Source: Larimichthys crocea | Taxonomy: Eukaryota > Chordata > Actinopteri > Sciaenidae | Length of the DNA: 64,000 nt | Reading direction: 5' to 3' | NCBI RefSeq assembly: GCF_000972845.2 | Contig: NC_040018.1 | Span: forward strand, 4,011,632-4,075,631 | In this document: piece after piece, positions 10,056 to 21,599 of the stretch | Layout: each line of letters begins with the position of its first letter | Position numbering within the stretch: the first letter of the stretch is position 1 | Program-made: the position numbers and the translations under genes | Notes under the pieces: model-generated | Seen by the model: the letters and a program-made list of their open reading frames with translations, nothing else | What the model was told of the DNA's origin: nothing | The model's database searches: none

Positions 10056-12719
10056 TTGTGATTGATCGATATGTATCATGTATGAATGTGCGTGTTCAGT
10101 ATAGGGGGAAGATATCTTAGCTGTCGCTTCACCTTCAGTCACAGACAGAGTTAAAGTGTGCGTCTGTGTAAGGGTGCATTTCCGTCCACCCGTTTAGATG
10201 CACATATTTTGAATTTGTTCCTAAAGACAGCTTGATGGAAACACAAAAATAAACAAATTTCATTATTACAGAAACGTAATAATAGTAGGTTGAAACTGCT
10301 AAAAGAAAAATAGGACAGCTGCCACCGATGCTCCGGTGGTGTTCGTTGTGTATGCAAGCCAGGTGTGTTGACACACACCAGCTGATGAGGCGTTGCCACC
10401 ACTTTGTGGAGACTTGAGGAGTGACAGTCCAGCCCACCTACCTGTATTTAAATTAAACCACCTGACAGTCAAGGCGGCTTGGCTTTGGTGTTGAGCTTGC
10501 CTCTCAGTTATACTTATGAACAGACATTTTTATAGTAATACTAGTGTTAACACAGGTGTTACCAGTGATATTAATTAAGGTTCCATTCAGGTCAAACAGA
10601 GTCAAGGTGCTGCTGTGGTGCATGTTGGCTCTCTGGAAAGTCTCTGAAAAAGGTCTATTGTGAGTGATGCTAACTCGTTTTATGTTGAGGTATCTTGTTT
10701 TTTATCTGAGGACTGGGGCAGGTTTAGTTGATGCGCTGATTTGCACACACTAAGGCATATTTTTTTTAGAAGCACTAGCTTTAGGGGTGCTGTTCCTGTG
10801 GTTTTTTAGTTATTTAATAATAGATTTTGAGTTTTTTCTTTCCTTTTTTTTTTTTAGATAGTTCAGACTTAATTGGTTGGAACAGCATCCGCTCGCTCTT
10901 TGTTTCGTTTACCTCACTTCTTTGTTGTATAATTAATCCAAATTCCTGGAAATAAACAACTTTGTTTATCCAAATGCATCTGGTTTTATGTCACGTCCTT
11001 CCCTAACACGAGCTGCATCGTAACAACAAACCATGTGATGGTTGGTCGACCAGTATGCAGTACAGTATGCATGTGTTTCCCAGAAACCAAATTTATTCAG
11101 GTGGAGCAAAAGTAAATGTTTCATTAGGTTTACCACTTAGGGCCTGGTTTAGATATCCCATAGGAAAAATACAGCACACACTTAATTTTCCTGGCGTGTA
11201 GATGGGAATAAACAAACAATAAACAGACAACCAGGCTGTTAGCTCCCTAAACCTGCTATACCCTCTCCCCTGCTCTCTGTGGCCAATCAGGGAAGGTCTC
11301 TGGAAGAAGTGCCACTTTGGCCCAGGTGGCGTAACCTCATTTTGAGCTAAATCGAAGTTAATTGTACAAAATTGACCAAATGTTAATCACGTTTACCGTC
11401 TCAAGAGGCATAATCAAGACATACCTACTGTTAATAAAGTTAATAATCCAGTAAACATTAAGTATGCTCTTTCTTCTGAAAAGGTCAAGAGAATTAAATT
11501 CTTCTACCAGAGAACCTGTATGTGCAGAAAGACTAAACACAGATCAAATACTTTCAAGTTCTCACATAAATGTGGACCAGAAGAGTGAGAGCAACGTACA
11601 CTAAAAATAATCAGAAATATCAGATCTGTGTGGAGCAGCGTGGAGACACCTTTCTCAAATTTACAAACACAAACAAAAGTGCCATATTTCCATTATGTAT
11701 TTTTTTTAATTATGCCGTCTTGTTGCACCCTCTTTTTATGCAATGGTTTAATAGCACCCGCATGGAGAATTAGAGCTACCAGCTGTCTCAGTGACCCAAC
11801 CCAATATTCATGGAGCAGTAGTGCATTACTTTACATTTCCTTTTACAGATTTTCTGTGAATTTAGTTAATTTTAATGTTAATGAGAAGAATGCTTTTGCC
11901 AGTTTATAGGGCTGTTAAATGATAAAAATAAAAAATAAATCTGTTTTATGTTTATTTTTTTGGGCAAACTGTGAATTCCTGATCAAGTTGGTAGAATGAT
12001 ACAAAAACAAAGAAAAGTGTACAAAATACTGAATGTATACAAACACCAACATCCTTACATCCCCAAAAGATTTTTTGTAAAACTTTGACCCTATTTCAGG
12101 ACAGAATTTATAATTTGTTGCAAAAGCTAGGATGTAATTTTGAGTTTCATGCATCTCATTTTTTTCCTTTTCCTTTCTTCCCTTTTTCTTCTCTGATGAT
12201 TTCAAGAAAAAAGTTGCTTTAGTCTTAGTCTTAAGTTACATCTTGACTTTATTTCTCTTTATCTTTAGAGATGAAATATTTGGTATTCAGTCCTGATTTT
12301 AGGAAGTTTTGAGAGAGACATCTCTTTCTCGCATTAGGTCCCATAGGTTACTATTAAAACCAGGGCAAATTTAATTTTAGATTTGGGTCCAGCCTTTATT
12401 TTGGTATATTTTTAATAAAATCAGTTTGAAGGCTACTATTAAATCATGACACGCATGCGCATAGGGATTACCTGCAGCAGTCTCATACCATTTGGTTTGC
12501 TGGGTATTTTGATTTCAATGAGTTTTAAATCTTTCTTTGGATCGAAAGAGATTCATTTCCTTTTTTGTTTGATTTGTTTGTGTCATGTCTTTGTCAAATT
12601 TCCAGCAGCTGTAGGATTATGGCATGAGAGGCCAGTAATTAAGTTTCCTGTTCGGTTTTGGTAAATTTTGTTCATCTCATTGGTGTATTTAGCATATGTG
12701 TCATCTGAACGGTTTTAGT
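10056..12719. other. non-coding DNA, no gene seen
   Basis: 2.7 kb without a supported feature. ORFs at 10135-10437, 11570-11909 and 11915-12205 overlap on both strands or are AT-rich with repetitive residues. None shows a domain, signal peptide pattern or paired splice sites. The stretch 10130-10440 has a CG-containing composition unlike its neighbours and may be an unrecognised repeat. Confidence 0.4.
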
Positions 12720-12721
12720 GA

Positions 12722-13035
12722 TATCCTTAGAGGTCCAGTGTGTGTAGGATTTTAATGATATTTAGTGGTGTAGCTGCTGATTGCAACCCTGTCACCTCAC
12801 CCTCTTTTCCCTAGCGTAAAGGATATGGAGTGGCTGTGAAATGCGCGTAAGCGCCTGTCTAGAGCCAGGGCTTACTTTGTCGGTATAAGATGGACTCTGT
12901 GGAGAGGATGGACTCTATATAAATATAAACAAACATAACACAATGATTCTTATTTTTAGATGATCATACACAAATGAAAATATTTCTGCCATATACTATA
13001 AATAGAGCCCTCTGAATCTGGACCTTTAAGTCTTT
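12722..13035 (+). repeat. family B MITE-like repeat with 'GTCCAG' ends
   Basis: The left end reads 'agaggtccagtgtgtgtagg' and the right end 'agccctctgaatctggacct'. The termini are thus inverted with respect to each other ('aggtccag' and 'ctggacct'). Internal words such as 'atttagtggtgtagctgctg' and 'attgcaacc' recur in a minus-strand copy at 28407-28735. It is about 310 bp with no coding capacity, consistent with a non-autonomous DNA transposon. Confidence 0.65.
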
Positions 13036-14124
13036 TTCAGTGTTTTTTCTGTAACCACTATAAACAAATGTCTCCCATAATATTTAAGAATTGGCCATAA
13101 AATGTAAAAGAAAACATTTGTTGCAGTGTGTGGTCAATAAACTACAAATATAAATAACATCAGGGGATACATAACATCCAATAACATCATGGATAATGTA
13201 ATGGTGATCCCAACAAACTCCAGCATGTTTTCATTGATCAGTATCGATATTTGTTTTAATGCTCCATTTAACATACAAATCAGATCCCCAGCACCCACCC
13301 CTTTACTTCTCTCTTGGTTGTACGCTCTTGGGAGTTAAGTTTCCGTAAGATGCAGGAAGTCAGTAAATGTTCAGGACAAAAGGCTGTGTATGCTTAGATA
13401 TCCACCAAAGATCCTTTAGTTTTCATGCACATTCATATTATTAACAGTCTGAAACGTTTTGGTTTTCTGCTGTTTAACAATCTCAGAGCTGGTCGTAGTC
13501 CATGGCACATTTGTTGTAATAATTGGACCAGCATTTATCTGTTTTGACCTTGAGTTTAGAAACAGTGTTTGCTGACTTGTTGTTACCTCATAATCCAATG
13601 GGGAGAGTGTGGTCAAGGTGAGTCTGCGGTCGAATCAATATCCTGCATTTGCTGAAAGTCCAGGTTCAGGTGTTAGGTGCACTTGCTGTATGTATTTTTG
13701 ACACTACAGAGAAAAATTGAATAACCCTAGTTTATTTGTGCAGGGGGTTTGCTCTCTGACCATTATGTTCATGCTGCCTACACTGTTGGAGACGCTCATC
13801 CACCATCCTGAACACTGACTTCAGGAATCAGGTGGTGCAGCAAGATTCACAGACAAAATTACATGCAGAGATGAATGATGAAGTGGCAGGCCCGCTGTGA
13901 AAATGAACAGATACAGGGCCAAGAGATGAGATAATTCCTTGGTTTGTGTGTTTTTCCAATTGCCATGATGATGACATTTCATTTAGCAGAGGTGAGGCAG
14001 CCAAGCCGCTTCAAACACTGTCAAACACCTGCCACCGTCTTTGGTCTAGTCTTCAGCAGTGGTTTAATTGGATAGCAAGCTGATGGTTGTTCCTGTTTGC
14101 TTGTTGATCTACATATATATCACT
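13036..14124. other. non-coding DNA, no gene seen
   Basis: AT-rich unique-looking DNA. The minus-strand ORF at 13416-13616 has no recognisable features. No RNA gene is apparent. Confidence 0.4.
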
Positions 14125-14370
14125 GATTATTGTACACACAGCACAGTTTTACAATTATTCAGTGATTTTGGTGAAACGGGATCATATTTTATACAGGATA
14201 TATTTGCAGGTTTTCCCTCTGATGTCCTCTGATCGACAGCTTTGGCTTCAGTAAAGTAGCTAAGTGCCAATTAACTGCTGCTACCTGTATCTAGCAGGAA
14301 ACAGCATCCTAAGCCTGACTGGCCTCAAGCAGAGCTTCTGAGATCAACAGGGAAAAGTGTTACACTACCG
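14125..14370 (+). repeat. family A MITE-like element, internal fragment
   Basis: It contains 'attcagtgattttggtgaaa', 'cgggatcatattttata' and 'ttttccctctgatgtcctct', in the order and spacing of family A copies at 7985 and 23190. Both termini are absent. Confidence 0.65.
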
Positions 14371-15475
14371 AGTCGATTTGCAGACCTCCCTGACGGAAAG
14401 ATTGCCAAGTAGCGAACCACTAACTGCCGTCAGCTGGGCCAGCTGTGTAACTAACTGAACTGACTCAGCCCAACTCGGTAGGCGACCGTTTACCCTGCCA
14501 AACTGGTGACTGCTGGAAGGTGCACACGACTGGGCCAAAGGGAACACGCACACAAAAAAAAAATCTACAATTCTAGTACTTCCATGGAAAAATATCCACA
14601 ACTGGTAAAGAATAAACTTCTTGGCACTGCTTTACAACATTTGTCATTTCTCTGGCATATCACTGGGATCCGCAATGAAACTACAGTTAGAAAAACAAAC
14701 ATATATGCAGCATAGAAGGGGTTGAAATTCAAATAGCAAGTGCTTAAGATCCTAATGTAACCTAGTTAGTTCTGTATTTCTAGAAGACTACATTGCTGCA
14801 TCGTTGGCGCTATCTGCTCCTCATTACTCATCATTACACACTATGTTTTAAAATCTTTGGATAAACACCAGTTTGATGGATTAAGTCCAAAATCGCTCTT
14901 ATCTTTTTGAAGCTGCCTCATGCTCGGTGCTGTCAGTCGGTAATCACTCTCGGAGGCTGCTGCCTCTCTGTCTGACAAAAATACACACAGGAGTCAAAAC
15001 TGAAATCCATTAAATACTTGATGCAGCTGTGAATAAAAGTCAGTACCTCTGCAGCTTTGAAACATCCCCATGGGCTCATCAAGCCGCTGACCCATATGGC
15101 AACCTGCTTGTGGAGAGCACGCAGTTATTTTGTGTGAATGTCAGCAGCAGTGTGCTCTTCCCTGCACTGTACGTCTGTACAGAGACACACTTTAGGTGAG
15201 TTGGGTTTTTTTTTAGTGTGGAAATCTGTGCCAAGTGTGGCTACACAGATACTGTATGACCCAAGTCCAGGTCCGGAGGGAGACAGGGAGAGAAGAACAT
15301 GACTGAAGCCAAGCGTGCAGAGAGCAGCTTGGGTTGTGCGCAAGAACAACCTCTGCATGTGGAATGAGTTCCAGGCAGGAGGCAGAGAGGAGAGGAGGAG
15401 AGAGCACTATAGCGCAAGTGCAGCAATGTTCTTAGTACTGGTATGTTAACAACACACCAGGTTTTTTGTGCATCT
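14371..15475. other. upstream non-coding DNA, no gene seen
   Basis: No exon is recognised. Three overlapping minus-strand ORFs at 15125-15426 are frame shadows of a C/T-rich tract. The (TG)n microsatellite begins just after this stretch. Confidence 0.35.
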
Positions 15476-15502
15476 ATGTGTGTGTGTGTGCGTGTGTGTG
15501 CA
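15476..15502. repeat. (TG)n microsatellite
   Basis: Alternating TG with one C interruption. It is the first of five notable TG/CA tracts and borders the candidate promoter block. Confidence 0.9.
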
Positions 15503-15519
15503 TGTTATCTGGTAGATGG

Positions 15520-16125
15520 TAGGGCATGATTGGCGTGCACACGAGGGAGGATGGGGGACTGCGAGACACTGATTGGTTGCACTCCCTCGTAGGGTGTGGC
15601 CAGAATATGAATGACTGCTATTGCCTTTCGCGCTGCCGGGTTTTGGGGACAGTTACTGAGGAGGGATGGGGTGTTTGTGCGTGCAGAGGGGAGAGCATCA
15701 GAGCTTGTGAGGGAAGGGAGGCAAGAAAAAGGGGGAGGGAGAAAGAGAACAGGAGCTTGTGAGAAAGAGAAGGAGGGAGGGAGCTTCAGGCAGCAGGACC
15801 GGACTACCGCTCAAACACTGCAGTCTTTCTTTTTGCTTCTCTGAGGAAACTGTCTTTCTCTTCTCTCCCTGTCCGTCTCTCCTTCTTGTTCCTTCTCTCG
15901 CTGCTTGGCCATGACCCCGGTGGACACCTTGATCTCCTTGCCCACCTAGAGAAGAGGATAGAAATGCTGTAGCGGAGGAGGAGGGAGAGAGACGTGAAGA
16001 GAAGAGGGGACACCGCACACTTTGCCTCACTGATGAGAGAGTCTGGAAATTAATTAACCGCCGTCAACACAGAAGGGGGCAGGAAGAGAATAATAAGGAG
16101 TTAAAGAGGGCGAATTACTAGATGT
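15520..16125 (+). promoter_or_regulatory. candidate promoter / 5' leader of the tetraspanin gene
   Basis: This block differs from its surroundings. It is richer in G+C and contains CpGs (for example 'tttcgcgctgccgggttt' at about 15628). It has two ATTGG motifs (reverse CCAAT boxes, about 15529 and 15573) and a nearby CACCC-like 'agggtgtggcc' (15591). It then becomes a long purine-rich tract (about 15655-15785) and a pyrimidine-rich tract (about 15825-15900). It lies 1-1.5 kb upstream of the only convincing exon, on the same strand. ORFs here on both strands (15526-16030) are low-complexity Ser/Arg/Glu-rich frames and are not taken as genes. No TATA box or confident splice donor was fixed, so this is inference. 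Confidence 0.3.
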
Positions 16126-17062
16126 GTGAAGAGCAGGCTGGAGAGAGAGGCAGAGTAAACCCCTGGACACTTTTCAGAGACAAGTTAGGGCAAGAATTTA
16201 AAAGAGATACTAATTTAAGCAAAAATGATCCACTCACATACGTTATTCATCCTCTCATGCTCCTTTTCAACCTTCTTCTGACATTTGTCACATCGTCCCT
16301 CCCTCTCATCTCATTTATTCATATTTTTCTTTTTGCATGTCAGCAAAAGCAGATCGACAGCCACACGCTGAACACTCAGCCACGACTTAGAGAGCAAAGT
16401 GTGGCATTTCATTCTCAGTGGATGTGTGATCTGTTTTAAAAGAAGTTGATTGGCTGACGCTGGGGTGCTATTACTGACCCCCCCTCACCAGCCGAGAGCA
16501 CCTGCTCGTGGATCTCTCATGAGACCAGGTAGGACATTTCTGGATCATTTTGCCAAACCCAAAGCAGCAGGAGTAGTCGAGTCGAAGCCCTCCAGTCGCT
16601 TCCCCCTAACTGAACTGTTACGAGATGAAACTGCAAACCGGTTTATCTCGCAGAGCATGACACCTGTGTTTGAGGGATTACAGAGAGGGAAACAGGGGTG
16701 TGCAGATGTGTGTGTGTGTGTTGGGATTATGTCCTAAATATACAGAATTACACAGGTGTTGCAGCAGGATTATGTAAAGACTCCTGCTGAATAGAAAGGC
16801 ACTCTAGGATTAAAAAGAAGAACTTCATTCAAGTGAATGGCAGCACATTATCTTCCACAGATTAACTCAGATCAAGTGTGATCATGCTTGGGGTATAATC
16901 AAATCACCCATTCCAGAGTTTGATAGGGGGTCATAATTATTTTCAGGATAGGTTGAAAATTGCTGAAAGACATCTCTCAGTGGAATAACTTCTAGACTTT
17001 TGCACCTAAAGTGCACCTGAAGTGACTATTAAAGATTCTTAAAGGCTCATTCAGCTTCCATA
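16126..17062. other. sequence between candidate leader and tetraspanin exon
   Basis: No clear coding exon. ORFs at 16122-16439 and 16450-16737 do not resemble known proteins. A possible splice donor CCAG|GTAGGA lies at 16528/16529 and could end a leader exon, but nothing else supports it. A short (TG)n lies at about 16709-16719. An in-frame stop at 17030 closes the tetraspanin reading frame upstream. Confidence 0.3.
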
Positions 17063-17383
17063 ATGAGACGCTCGAGCACAGATGAGACTCCATACCGGCG
17101 CAGTCCATCTCTGGACAGCAAACCCGACACGCCACCGTTCACTTCTGGGTTTCACCGCTTCAGCGGGGAGTTTGAGTATAAGCGGCCGCCGTTTGCCTTT
17201 GGCTTCCACACGACAAAGGGGCCGCAGACGTCCAAGGGACGCTACGCCCAGGGGAAGAAGTATGTGGTGTTTTACCTGGACCTCTCCTTCATATTCCTCC
17301 TAGAACTTCGGCGCTGCAGGATGGCCGAGGGTTGCATGATGGCCCTGCGATATGGAATGGTCTTCTTCAACCTCCTCTTCTGG
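17063..17383 (+). CDS. tetraspanin (TSPAN4/TSPAN9-like), first coding exon, partial gene
   Basis: Tetraspanins are four-pass membrane proteins that organise partner receptors and integrins in membrane microdomains. Residues 87-107 here (MAEGCMMALRYGMVFF then NLLFW) match the start of the TSPAN4/TSPAN9 group: a short cytoplasmic tail with Gly-Cys, a basic residue plus Tyr, then TM1 ending Phe-Asn-Leu-Leu-Phe-Trp. The exon stops in phase 0 after this Trp at a strong GTGAGT donor (17384-17389), the position of the first coding intron in CD9-like tetraspanins. The frame stays open upstream to an ATG at 17063 (A at -3; stop at 17030), adding 86 residues rich in Ser, Pro, Arg and Phe with GC-rich third positions. 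The canonical start is the ATG at 17321 (A at -3, G at +4). Which start is used is unresolved. The rest (large loop, CCG motif, TM2-4) is not in the window. Paralogue choice between TSPAN4 and TSPAN9 is not possible from 21 residues. Confidence 0.7.
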
Positions 17384-17389
17384 GTGAGT

Positions 17390-20010
17390 CCATTTATTTT
17401 TTTAAATGTCTTGAGTGTGTGTGAGTTTGTTTAGCAGAAAGTCTCTTGTTTCTCCCTTCTACTCATATTTTCTTCCTTATATTGTTCAGAGGGAGCTCTG
17501 TTGTGTGTGCGCCTGTGCTGTGATATGAGAGAGAGACAGATCATGCATATAGATCATGTGTACAAAGCCCACTGTGTGGGTGAGTTGAGCTTTTTCTCTT
17601 GCCAATACAGTACTTCACGTGTGGGCGTACGCTGCATTGTTTGCTGTGTTAAGCTTTGGCATATTTGGAGCTTGCATTGTGCGTACACTAGTTAATCACA
17701 GTGTTACCACTGTGATGCAATTCCTCACCTATCTCTGCTTCACCCTCCTCCCTGCAAAACAACGCTTCTCAGCCCATTAAAGCATCTGCTGTCAGTCTGC
17801 TGTATCTAGCTGATCATATCTGTTTGCCATGGGGATATTTGAGCTCCGGTGTCTATCTGACTGTCAATTCCACTCCGATAGCCCCACAACAGATCACTTC
17901 CATGCACATTGTGAAGGCTGTCATGTTCCACAGCTGCACTTCACATTTAAAGATCCCGATCACTGTTTCATCCGTGTGTTTTTTTTGTTTTTGTTTTTTT
18001 TGTCACAGAATCCCTTGCAACTTGCAACATGAAGGATGTTGGTCTCTGTGGTTACCTTGCTGGGATTACTTTGATTGTCATACTTCTGTTCTTATTGGTA
18101 ATGGAATGAGATGAGGACATGAACTCTGAAATGCAATCTAGCTGTCAAGATGCAGTCTCCCTCGGGGGAATGAGTGACCTTTTCACCTCCACATCTTCAG
18201 TCGGCTATAAACTGCACTGTCAAAGAGGTGTTGCAGTGTGTGTGTGTGTGTGTGTGTGTGCATTCCCGCCGGGATAAATAATGACCACATGATCACAAGG
18301 AACCTTCTCCTGAGAAGCCAATCGTGTTATGATCCTCTAGGTAAGAACAGAGGAGCTCTTCAAATATAAAGCCTGCCTCCGAAAACATTTCTTTGGAGTC
18401 TTGATCGCAAATGTCAGACCTCAATGTCGACACCATTTCAGTAGCAATTTACAAGCTGTTACATCTTTGCAAACCCACTCTTTGTACCTCTTATTTGAAA
18501 TGTAGTCTTTTAAGTGGGTGACTTCTCAAGGTGTTAAATATGACCTCAATATTCTGTAGACAGTCGAGTGGATGGGATGGCGGCACTCGGGACAGACTGT
18601 CAACACAGATTATATGAACACTGACCCAGTCAAAACTTTACCTTAACTTTCAGAGCGACTCAGCAAATAAAAGTCAACTGTGCCGAGAAGAGGAGCACAG
18701 TCTCTGAGTGCTCTCACCAACTCTCACTTAGACTATTATTATCTTTATTATTTATATCGGTGTGATTCCCGACTTCGCAGGCACATCTGTATATAAGTTC
18801 TCACAGAGTTCCTGAGGAGATAGAAGAAAAAATTGTGACCTGCTGCATCATTTTGCGTCACTTTGACCCAAAAACATTTTTGATAATGTCGACATCACCA
18901 TAAAGCTTTGAGTTGCTCCTTTAAAGACATACAGTAAACTCTGGAAATGTGTTTCTGGGTCAAAGCGACTCAAACTGACAAACAAACATGTTGCATACAT
19001 TTATAATAAACTGCTGTCGTGTAGGTCGTTTGTGTAGGCAGCTAATTATAACCTATATTTCAGTTAATCGATAGGCAGAAACCTCCAGCGGCCCCGGTGA
19101 TTATGACGGGAGCATAGGAGGAGGTCAGGGTGGGTGGATGTGTTAAACACACCAAGACTAACACCCAGGAGACCGCTGTTCACTTATTTTAAGTTATGTA
19201 ATGCACTTAACCTCATTAACATTACATAACCTATTAATTTTAACCTAACTGTGTAGTTGTGGTGCTTGAACCTATCCAAACTACGACAACGTTAACCACA
19301 TGATGACGAAGGTCCTGCTGCTGGTACTCTCCAACTGTTATATATGTTATTTAAATGATGATGTATTCTTAATATCATGCAAATAGGGCTCTGCACTGTG
19401 CAGAGTGCTGAGCAGGCTTTATGACTGACCTTGGCTGTTTTTAGGGAATGCGAATGTGTGGGTGTTCAGAGTTCACGAAGAGTCTTGGAGTTTGACTTTG
19501 GCAGAAATCGATTTTGTTTTAGGTTCACACGTCCGATTAGTCAGATGCAGCTCTGGCACATTTGAACGTCTTTTAAACTGACCTTGAGCTGGAGAAACAT
19601 TCAATAAAGGAGAGTCATTTTTAGGACAGCGTTGATATTTTCCTATACAGTAATACTAAAGACAGACAATTTTGTCTGGTGGGAAACTTTTTTGTTAATA
19701 TGTTGTTACTGCTGATTTCCCAAAACTCGAGATCAAAATAAAAGTGTGTGCTCAGCACGTACACCATACAAGAAAGTAATATGTTTCCATTTTGAAAACA
19801 TCTCACAGGATTATAAGGAATGTCAGTCGTCTGTGAAGAGTAATTTCCTGCTTGTGCCGTAATGGACAGAGATCAATCTTCTTTGGGATGTATTGATTCT
19901 ACATTAAAGTTGCTTGGCTATGAAGTTGCCATTTATTTAGCCCATTTTCTCGACAAGAAGAGGAAAACAAAAAGTAACTTGGACAAAATGAGAACACACA
20001 GCCAAGAAAG
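17390..20010. other. intronic DNA, no gene seen
   Basis: Mostly unique-looking sequence. It contains a (TG)n at 18236-18260. ORFs at 17501-17695 and 17824-18114 have no recognisable domain. A diverged 'agttaatcgatagg' word near 19063 hints at a degraded repeat. Confidence 0.4.
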
Positions 20011-20014
20011 CTGC

Positions 20015-20245
20015 AAAAAGATTGTTGGTTTCAGGCTGTCAGATGTGAAATTTCCACTGTTTATATCATCATAAATTGAAATTATTTAAGTATGTAACTG
20101 TTTGAACAACTGAAAAAAACATCTGAAAACATCATCTTCAGCTCTGGGGACAACGCCTCAGAACTGAAGGATTGTTGTTTTTCACAAGATTCGAAAACAA
20201 AATAGATAATTCAATATTGAAAACAAGTGTTAGTTGCAGCCTTAA
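20015..20245 (+). repeat. degenerate hAT-like repeat (family N)
   Basis: The right side ends 'caagtgttagttgcagcctt'. This resembles the common fish terminus in which an AT-rich 'aatcgttagttgcagccc' ends a hAT-type repeat. The left part has 'tttcaggctgtcagatgtga'. Another possible end, 'agggctgcagctaatgcttt', lies at 36728. The copy is strongly diverged. Confidence 0.4.
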
Positions 20246-20261
20246 TAGTAGATAGTGTATC

Positions 20262-20560
20262 AATGCTGTGTCTCAAATTGCATACTCTCAAATACTAACA
20301 CTTGCTATTTTGAGTTTTCACACTGTCCAATATGGTAAAATGCAGTGTACTGTGAGTACCCGGATTGGTGAACTTATAACAGCTAGAGTAGTTATGCAAT
20401 ATACAAATGTAAATTGTACATATGTATATATATATATATATGTATATATAATATATGCCGAAGAGTGCACACTACACCAGGCGGTACATAGTGTACACAG
20501 TGTACTACACAGAAGTGTACTACACAGAAGTACCCAAATTGTGGACTAGAGTCCTGCTCT
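20262..20560. repeat. interspersed repeat with TA microsatellite and 15-bp duplication
   Basis: It begins 'ctgtgtctcaaattgcatac' and ends 'gtacccaaattgtggact'. The outer CAAATTG words suggest inverted ends. Inside are an alternating (TA)n at about 20418-20452 and two tandem copies of the 15-mer GTGTACTACACAGAA (20500-20529), with related 'gtgtac' words around them. ORFs here on both strands are by-products. Confidence 0.5.
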
Positions 20561-21598
20561 GCACCGTGGTTCACTCAAAGCTGTATTGCAACAATAATAA
20601 TACATTCATGAGTATTTTGGCATTTCCACACATCTGTCAACAGCGTGAAATTTGCTTAAATGCCACTGAGAAATTCACCGCCCTCCTGCTGTGTTTGTGT
20701 TATAGAAAAATGCGTGTTATCCAGAACTTTATGAGTGTTAAATGTACTGCAGTACGATTGTCCAGTTTTCTGACATAAGACCAAGAAGTTTTCTGTCATG
20801 CAAGAAGTTAAGTGTCCTCCTAGAGGCAGCAACAGCAAAAAACTGGGTAGTTATAGCATGTGCAGTGACAGCTTTGGCTAAAATGACAAAGGAAATAGTG
20901 CCACTGCTACTGAGAGACAGAGGAAAGTATAAGAATAAGTACGGCAATGTACAAGCCTGACTGTTAAGTGACAGATGATCTCTGCTAGTTGCAGAGCAAA
21001 AATAAATACACCATAGCAACGAGCACAGAAGACATCAAATATATAAATAATAAAATCTCAGCAGTTACCGGTTCAACCACTGAATAAACCCACCTGAAAC
21101 CTCCTCCCCACCGCCACACATACACGCACACACACGTTTTTCACACTTTAATATACAGTATATGAAGACATAGAAACCGTGCGACAGCGTCGACTTCACA
21201 GTGTTAAATTTATACATCTTTGATATGCATGCAGAGGAAAATGTGAGTTTGCATGCTGTGTGAGAAGACAGTGTGAGACATGTGACAGACAGAAGAGGAC
21301 TATACATATAAGTCTACAGAATAACTTCAAGTATAAAATATTAAATGCCTGCAGGCTTAAAATGTGGCTCTGAAAAGTCTGTATCTGAGCCGAGCTGATG
21401 TCAGCTTGGATTTACTGAAGTTACAAAAGATTTAATAGAGGGAAAAGCTCAGGGTCATGGCAAAATGAAAAAATATTAAAACATCAATAGAGATTGATCT
21501 ACTTCTGTATTGTTTGTCTGTACGCTCCAAACACCCATATTGTTACCAAAAAAACAACAAAAAGACGAATAAATTCACAGCTTCCATTAGTCTGTTGC
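20561..21598. other. intronic DNA, no gene seen
   Basis: No exon or repeat is recognised. Opposed ORFs at 20742-20960 (+) and 20738-21019 (-) occupy the same DNA, the pattern of a chance stop-poor region. Confidence 0.4.
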
Positions 21599-21599
21599 C

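Noticed and set aside
15698..16030. 110-codon minus-strand ORF in the candidate promoter block
   Set aside because: Ser/Leu/Arg-rich low-complexity frame explained by the polypurine/polypyrimidine tracts. No splice or protein evidence.
17082..17303. 73-codon ORF in the second frame over the tetraspanin exon
   Set aside because: Frame shadow of the coding exon. The tetraspanin signature is in the 17063 frame only.
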